Shown: positions 6,700 to 10,237 of the stretch, one piece after another
Layout of the letters: each line of letters opens with the position of its first letter
Numbering within the stretch: the first letter of the stretch is position 1
Assembly (NCBI GenBank): GCA_021783895.1
Contig: JAJXTJ010000009.1
Coordinates: 1 to 10,237, forward strand
DNA from: Pseudomonadota bacterium
GTDB lineage: Bacteria; Pseudomonadota; Gammaproteobacteria; Burkholderiales; Sulfuricellaceae
DNA length: 10,237 bases
Direction of reading: 5' to 3'
Notes under the pieces: model-generated
Told to the model about the DNA's origin: nothing
Databases searched by the model: none
What the model saw: only the letters and a program-made list of their open reading frames with translations
Translations under genes and position numbers: made by a program

Positions 6700-6728
6700 A
6701 AGATAGGTAATCCTCACCCTCCCGGCAA
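6700..6728 (-). promoter_or_regulatory. Predicted sigma70-type promoter for the SYLF-led gene run
   Basis: On the minus strand, TTGCCG (6728-6723) and TATCTT (6705-6700) are separated by exactly 17 bp; each matches 4 of 6 consensus bases. The predicted start near 6693 leaves a leader of about 74 nt before the ATG at 6619. The same layout recurs in front of the receiver gene (9092-9120), which raises confidence. Confidence 0.6.
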
Positions 6729-6756
6729 TTGGGCTTTGGTCCTATTCCGCGCCTGA
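6729..6756 (-). promoter_or_regulatory. Candidate activator site A (near-palindrome abutting the -35)
   Basis: The minus strand reads TCAGGCGCGGA (6756-6746), 3 nt, then GGACCAAAGCCC (6742-6731), AA, and directly the -35 TTG. The 12-mer is a near-inverted repeat with a CAAA centre, at about -43.5 from the predicted start. Both blocks recur at 9121-9147 with the same distance to the -10. NarL/FixJ-type activators typically bind here, overlapping or abutting -35. The site is also 64-98 bp upstream of the divergent kinase gene. Confidence 0.6.
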
Positions 6757-6823
6757 ACGGCTGCGGACGGGCTTATTCGGTAAACTGGACGGGTTACTGA
6801 CAAGCACCAGACGAATCCGATCA

Positions 6824-8635
6824 ATGACTGCGGTCCTCATCCCGGCCATGTATGCCATGGGCGGCATCTGCGCCTTCTCGGCGCTGCATCACGGGATTGC
6901 CGTGATGCAGCGCCGCGTGGGGAAACTTCATCTCCTGTTCGCCCTGCTGTCCGCGACAATTCTGGCGATCCTCCTGACCAAGGCCGGCGCCTACCAGGCG
7001 ACCACCGTCCCGGATCTGGTTGCGCTGCGAAGGTGGGAAGTCTCCGCCATCTGCCTGTTGTTCCTGCTGTTTCCCTGGTGGATCGCCGGATTCACGGGCG
7101 TCCGGCCGCGCGCATTCCTGCTTGGCAGCAGCGCCTTATGGATCCTGCTCTTCGTCGTCAACCTTGGCTTGCCGTATGGCGTCCAGTACGTCGGCCTGCC
7201 CAGCCTGGCCTATCTCGAACTGCCCTGGGGCGAGCGCGTGGTCGACTTGCGCGTGCTGCAGCGCAGCGCCTGGCACAACATCGGAATGCTCGGGATTCTC
7301 GTCATCATGGCGTACAGCGCCCACGCCTGTCGTGTCCAGTACCGGCGCGGACAGCACAAACGGGCCTGGGCCCTGGGCTGGTCGCTGGGCCTGTTTTTCG
7401 GCGCAGTCCTGTTCAACTTCGCCGCCAACCGCGGGCTTATCGAGTTCGTCCATCTGAGCGACCTCGGTTTCTTCTCCCTGGTGCTGCTGATGGACCTGGA
7501 GATGATGCGCGAATCGCGCGACCAGAATCGCCGCATGCGCGACGTGCTGGACCGCCTGCCCGCGGCGATCTGCCTGAAGTCGCCGCAGGGGCATTTTCAG
7601 CTGGCCAACACTGGCTTCGCGACGCTGGCGAATGCCGACATCCACCGCATCGTCGGCAAGACGGATTTCGACGTGTTCCCGCCGGAACAGGCCGAACGCT
7701 TCCACGCGGACAGCCTCAGGGCGCTTGAAACGGGCCAGGACATCGCGAACGAGTATGTCCTTGAATGCGACGGCAGCCGGCGCCTTGTCGAATCGCACCA
7801 CTTTCCGCTGCTGCGGCCGGACGGCTCCGCGTATGCGGTGTGCGGGGTGTGTATGGACATCACCGAATCCCGGCAGAAGGATGAGGCCTTGCACAAGTTT
7901 CGCCGGCAGATCTGGCACACCGATCGCGTGGCCAGCACGGGCGCCATCTCCGCGTCGCTTGCGCACGAGATCTGCCAGCCGCTGGCCGCCATTCTCAACA
8001 ATGCCCAGGCGGGTCTGCGCTTCCTCGGCCATGAGCCCGTCGACCTCGAGGAAATACGCGCCATTTTTCAGGACATCGTGCGTGACGACAAACGTGCCGG
8101 GACGATCATCAACGGCTTGCGCGCCATGCTGCAGCAGCAGGAAACCCCTTATGCCGACATCAACCTGGCCCAGGTCATCGATGAGGTACTCGAACTGCTG
8201 CACAGCGAACTGATCCGGCACGGCGTGGAAGTCGAGCGCACGCTGGAAACCAATCTGACGGTGCGGGCGAACAAGACACAAATCCAGCAGGTGGTACTCA
8301 ACCTGATCATCAACGCCCAGGAAGCCATGACGGAACAACCAGAAGGCCAACGCAACCTGCAGATCTCGGCGACGCACGCTGACGGCAAGGCCCGGGTATC
8401 GATCTGCGATACCGGCCACGGCATTGCGGAGGACATGCTGGACCGTATTTTCGAAAGTTTCTACACCACCAAGGCCCAGGGCCTGGGGGTAGGCCTGGAG
8501 GTATGCCGCTCGATCATGGAATCCCACCGCGGTGCCATTTGGGCCGAAGCTAATCCGGACCGCGGCGCTACCTTCCACTTCACCCTGCCGTTTGCCGAGG
8601 AAGCCTCCGCGACGGATAGTTCGGCCAGCGCGTGA
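6824..8635 (+). CDS. Seven-helix membrane PAS sensor histidine kinase (FixL-like transmitter)
   Basis: The protein has 603 residues. Residues 1-225 hold about seven membrane segments (roughly 3-24, 34-52, 74-90, 97-115, 152-168, 181-200, 210-226) with WWIAGFTGVRPRAFL, LELPWGERVV and a final LGFFSLVLLMDLEMM. I recognise this as a recurrent N-terminal sensor module of proteobacterial kinases that has no common name known to me. A PAS domain spans about 236-350 (VLDRLPAAICLKSPQGHFQLAN ... GVCMDITESR). The transmitter has an H-box ASLAHEICQPLAAI with phospho-acceptor His381, an N-box QQVVLNLIINAQEAM (489-502), D529-T-G-H-G533, an F-box and GLGVGL (553-558). The HE.xQPLAAI form is the FixL/DctB-like subfamily. 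No receiver is fused, so it needs a separate partner; the receiver protein downstream and the FixJ-like protein at the right edge are candidates. No good ribosome site precedes ATG 6824. Confidence 0.93.
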   Translation: MTAVLIPAMYAMGGICAFSALHHGIAVMQRRVGKLHLLFALLSATILAILLTKAGAYQATTVPDLVALRRWEVSAICLLFLLFPWWIAGFTGVRPRAFLLGSSALWILLFVVNLGLPYGVQYVGLPSLAYLELPWGERVVDLRVLQRSAWHNIGMLGILVIMAYSAHACRVQYRRGQHKRAWALGWSLGLFFGAVLFNFAANRGLIEFVHLSDLGFFSLVLLMDLEMMRESRDQNRRMRDVLDRLPAAICLKSPQGHFQLANTGFATLANADIHRIVGKTDFDVFPPEQAERFHADSLRALETGQDIANEYVLECDGSRRLVESHHFPLLRPDGSAYAVCGVCMDITESRQKDEALHKFRRQIWHTDRVASTGAISASLAHEICQPLAAILNNAQAGLRFLGHEPVDLEEIRAIFQDIVRDDKRAGTIINGLRAMLQQQETPYADINLAQVIDEVLELLHSELIRHGVEVERTLETNLTVRANKTQIQQVVLNLIINAQEAMTEQPEGQRNLQISATHADGKARVSICDTGHGIAEDMLDRIFESFYTTKAQGLGVGLEVCRSIMESHRGAIWAEANPDRGATFHFTLPFAEEASATDSSASA

Positions 8636-8671
8636 CTGCAGGGCCACGACGGCCCATGAAGGTGTCTGCTG

Positions 8672-9058
8672 TCAGGCGGCGTCTTCCTGCACCACCCACG
8701 TGATCGCATCCAGCAAGGCCTGGTCGTCCACGGGTTTGCGCAGAAAAAAACGCACGCCCAGGTCGCGGGCCATCTTGCGCGTGTCGTCGTCATCGCGCGC
8801 CGATATCGCAATCACGGGCAAGGTAATGCCTTTCTCCCTGAGCCGCGCGCTCAGCTCCAGGCCATTCATGCGCGGCATCGTGATATCCATGAGGATGCAG
8901 GCATGCGCTTCGTCGTGCACGTCGGCCAGGAAACTTTCGGGATTGCCGTAGGCATGGCTGTCGATTCCGGCCGAGCGCATCAGCCGCGACAAGCCTTGGC
9001 GCACCGAGTCGTCGTCGTCGACGATATTGACGTGCAAGGTTTCTGTTTTGGGTGGCAC
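8672..9058 (-). CDS. Stand-alone response regulator receiver protein
   Basis: The protein has 128 residues. The start is GTG at 9058 with GGAG 8 nt upstream; no in-frame ATG is near. It is a complete receiver domain: HVNIVDDDDSVRQGLSRLMRSAG with acidic Asp14-17, phospho-acceptor Asp58 in ILMDITMPRMNGLEL, Ser86 in VIAISA, and Lys108 in FFLRKPVDD. The sequence most resembles the FixJ-type N-terminal receiver (SVR..L.RL..SAG...Y...E.FL), but it stops right after helix 5, with no DNA-binding output. It may act as a phosphate sink, a relay, or a decoy competing with the full FixJ-like regulator for the kinase. It is convergent with the kinase (36 nt between stops) and has its own predicted promoter at 9092-9120. 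Confidence 0.93.
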   Translation of the reverse strand: MPPKTETLHVNIVDDDDSVRQGLSRLMRSAGIDSHAYGNPESFLADVHDEAHACILMDITMPRMNGLELSARLREKGITLPVIAISARDDDDTRKMARDLGVRFFLRKPVDDQALLDAITWVVQEDAA

Positions 9059-9091
9059 GGGAAACGCTCCATCAGCGTGCGATGAAGCTTC

Positions 9092-9120
9092 AAATTAAGC
9101 GCTTGGGCCGTAAGGGACAA
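9092..9120 (-). promoter_or_regulatory. Predicted promoter for the receiver gene
   Basis: On the minus strand, TTGTCC (9120-9115) and TAATTT (9097-9092) are separated by 17 bp. The hexamers are weak matches (4/6 and 3/6), as expected for an activator-dependent promoter. Spacing to the upstream element is identical to that of the SYLF promoter. The leader would be about 27 nt before GTG 9058. Confidence 0.55.
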
Positions 9121-9147
9121 TTAGACTTTGGTCTCATCCGCTTCTGA
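9121..9147 (-). promoter_or_regulatory. Candidate activator site B (AGAC-CAAA-GTCT palindrome)
   Basis: The minus strand reads TCAGAAGCGGA (9147-9137), 2 nt, then AGACCAAAGTCT (9134-9123), AA, then the -35 TTG. The 12-mer has perfect 4-bp arms around CAAA. Compared with site A, ACCAAAG, AATTG and TCAGnnGCGGA are all conserved; the gap between the blocks differs by one base. It is centred at about -43.5 of the receiver promoter. Confidence 0.62.
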
Positions 9148-9171
9148 GCCGTACTTAATTCGAACAATTCC

Positions 9172-9903
9172 TTATTCTTCGCGTTGCTGCTTCCAGCCCT
9201 TCGGGCGGATCAGCATGAGGTTGCCATCGTCGCTGCCGACGCCGAGGAAGATGGCGCCGATCAGGCGGAAGACGTTCACCCGGTAGTACTTGGTGCCGTA
9301 GGCGGGATTGTCGAGCAACGGGTCGGCGATCGCCACCGACTGATCCTCGGAGCGGTAGCCGGAGAGCACGATGAAATGTCCGAATGCATCACCGCGGACA
9401 TCGTCGGGGCCGGCGTCGGTCTCGCGCGAACACTGGTAGAGGTAGGTGCCGTTGGTGCCGGTCAGGAGCGGGGTGCCCTTGGCGAGTACTTTGGAAATAA
9501 GCTCTGGCGTGAGATCGCCCCACACGAACCGGCCACCCAGTTCTACGTACCGTTCGACCGCCTCCATCGCGGGCCCGTAGCGCGGATCGTCGAGGAGGCC
9601 CCTTGCCTCGGCACGCGCTTTCAGCTTCGCCAGCACGTCGGTCGGCTGCGCAAACCAGGTCGGGTCCATGTGACGGGTGTTGCACACCCAGGTGTCAACC
9701 TCGTAACCCCGCGCCAGCGCGTGCACCGCGAGATGGACCATCAGGGTTCCGCCGCCCGGCCCCGGCAGTTTTGCCGTCTCCCTGATCACGGTTTGAAGGT
9801 CGATCGGATCATTGTAGTAGCGGTAGATCGCATGCAGGGAAGTCGGACCACAGGTCGTGTAATCCGGCTGCCGCTCGATTTGTACGGGCAGATCGATATC
9901 CAT
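9172..9903 (-). CDS. Cytoplasmic C39-like cysteine peptidase family protein
   Basis: The protein has 243 residues; ATG at 9903 has only a weak GGGG 7-8 nt upstream. There is no signal peptide or membrane segment, so it is cytoplasmic. It has a papain-like C39 layout: nucleophile Cys18 in QPDYTTCGPTSLHAIYRYY, catalytic-type His176 in GDAFGHFIVLSGY, and Asp194 in AIADPLL, with the oxyanion Gln probably at 12 (RQPDY). Between them are GGTLMVHLAVHALARGYEV, MDPTWF, GGRFVWGDLTPELI and PLLTGTNGTYLYQ. I recall this family in proteobacteria, often next to a RimK-type ATP-grasp ligase gene; none is seen here, at least on this side. Substrate unknown; it may be a protease, transglutaminase-like or amide-hydrolysing enzyme. 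It lies between the FixJ-like gene and the receiver gene on the same strand, with gaps of 127 and 113 nt, so operon membership is uncertain. Confidence 0.87.
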   Translation of the reverse strand: MDIDLPVQIERQPDYTTCGPTSLHAIYRYYNDPIDLQTVIRETAKLPGPGGGTLMVHLAVHALARGYEVDTWVCNTRHMDPTWFAQPTDVLAKLKARAEARGLLDDPRYGPAMEAVERYVELGGRFVWGDLTPELISKVLAKGTPLLTGTNGTYLYQCSRETDAGPDDVRGDAFGHFIVLSGYRSEDQSVAIADPLLDNPAYGTKYYRVNVFRLIGAIFLGVGSDDGNLMLIRPKGWKQQREE

Positions 9904-10030
9904 GGATACACCCCATTCGGGAAGGCTTCAATTATCAATATAGCCAGCAATGCCATGGCCATGTCGCCGATTTCGGAGAGCTGGCTGCGGCGATGCTGCC
10001 TGGGTCTGTAGAACCGGGGAGGTTGCGGAT

Positions 10031-10237
10031 TCAGGCGACGGCTTGGGGAAGTTCGAGTCCGACAATGTCGCACAGGTGGACGAGTTCTGCGACGGTATGG
10101 GCTTCCATCTTTTCCATGACCCGGCCGCGATGTGCTTTCACGGTCTTTTCCGCGATGCCCAGGTCAAATGCAATCTGTTTGTTGAGGCGCCCCTGCAGGA
10201 CCCGTTCCAGCACCTCGCGCTCCCGCAGGGAAAGCAG
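10031..10237 (-). CDS. FixJ/NarL-type response regulator, C-terminal DNA-binding part (5' end outside window)
   Basis: The open frame continues past the right edge; 68 residues are visible before TGA at 10031-10033. They form a LuxR-type (GerE) helix-turn-helix: [20 protein letters not shown], then [20 protein letters not shown], then [15 protein letters not shown], ending GLELPQAVA. The '[25 protein letters not shown]' form is that of FixJ/TodT/StyR-family regulators, which carry an N-terminal receiver (out of view). This is the best DNA-binding output candidate for the nearby FixL-like kinase and the best candidate to bind sites A and B. The ATG internal to the visible part is not the start. 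Confidence 0.9.
   Translation of the reverse strand: MLSLREREVLERVLQGRLNKQIAFDLGIAEKTVKAHRGRVMEKMEAHTVAELVHLCDIVGLELPQAVA

Noticed and set aside
7136..8647. A 503-codon minus-strand open frame antisense to the sensor kinase
   Set aside because: The kinase motifs in the plus frame are unambiguous; the antisense product resembles no family and reflects GC-rich codon use.
8641..8655. GGGCC-ACGAC-GGCCC hairpin between the convergent kinase and receiver genes as a terminator
   Set aside because: Only 5 bp and no T run on either strand; it may have a role but cannot be called as an intrinsic terminator.
9184..10011. A 275-codon plus-strand open frame over the C39-like gene
   Set aside because: Antisense shadow of a gene with a conserved catalytic pattern; no domain or start signal.
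9904..10030. Short minus-strand open frame with a hydrophobic stretch (MALLAILIIEAFPNG) upstream of the C39-like gene
   Set aside because: It runs on in another frame through the C39-like gene, has no ribosome site and no family resemblance; probably non-coding leader.

Overview
This GC-rich window is typical of a Gram-negative proteobacterium. The protein families point most to the Betaproteobacteria (Burkholderiales/Rhodocyclales-like); this is judged from protein character, not from a marker gene. It contains one outer-membrane protein fragment, a run of seven minus-strand genes for exported proteins, and a signal-transduction and peptidase block on the right. I see no tRNA, rRNA, insertion sequence, phage gene or CRISPR array.

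Left edge (1-1032): the C-terminal half of a plus-strand gene for an outer-membrane beta-barrel, of the type found at the end of patatin-like phospholipases. It ends at a clean bidirectional intrinsic terminator at 1005-1032, which also serves the minus-strand run.

Centre (1110-6619, minus strand, read right to left): a SYLF/Ysc84 lipid-binding protein; a secreted protein with a duplicated beta-rich module; a DUF3300 protein with a repetitive Gly/Arg/Ser tail; a DUF2950 protein; a glycine-zipper protein; a 131-residue conserved hypothetical with several Cys; and a DUF3313-like protein. Every one has a predicted signal peptide and most gaps are short. It reads as one envelope or periplasmic locus with at most one or two internal regulatory breaks: a weak terminator-like hairpin at 5355-5378 and a perfect 8-bp hairpin at 1989-2009. 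None of the seven is an enzyme that I can assign.

Right (6824-10237): a plus-strand seven-helix membrane sensor kinase with PAS, HisKA and HATPase domains, diverging from the SYLF gene. Convergent to it are a minus-strand stand-alone receiver protein, a cytoplasmic C39-like cysteine peptidase fold protein, and the C-terminal end of a FixJ/NarL-type response regulator cut by the right edge.

The most informative non-coding observation is a pair of matching promoters, one for the SYLF-led run and one for the receiver gene. Each has a near-palindrome GAC-CAAA-GTC type element directly abutting a -35 hexamer, a 17-bp spacer, and a second conserved block (TCAGnnGCGGA) just upstream. The geometry is identical at both sites. 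This suggests that one activator, plausibly the FixJ-like regulator at the right edge acting with the sensor kinase, switches on both the envelope gene set and its own receiver partner. The sequence match is seen directly; the regulator assignment is inference.
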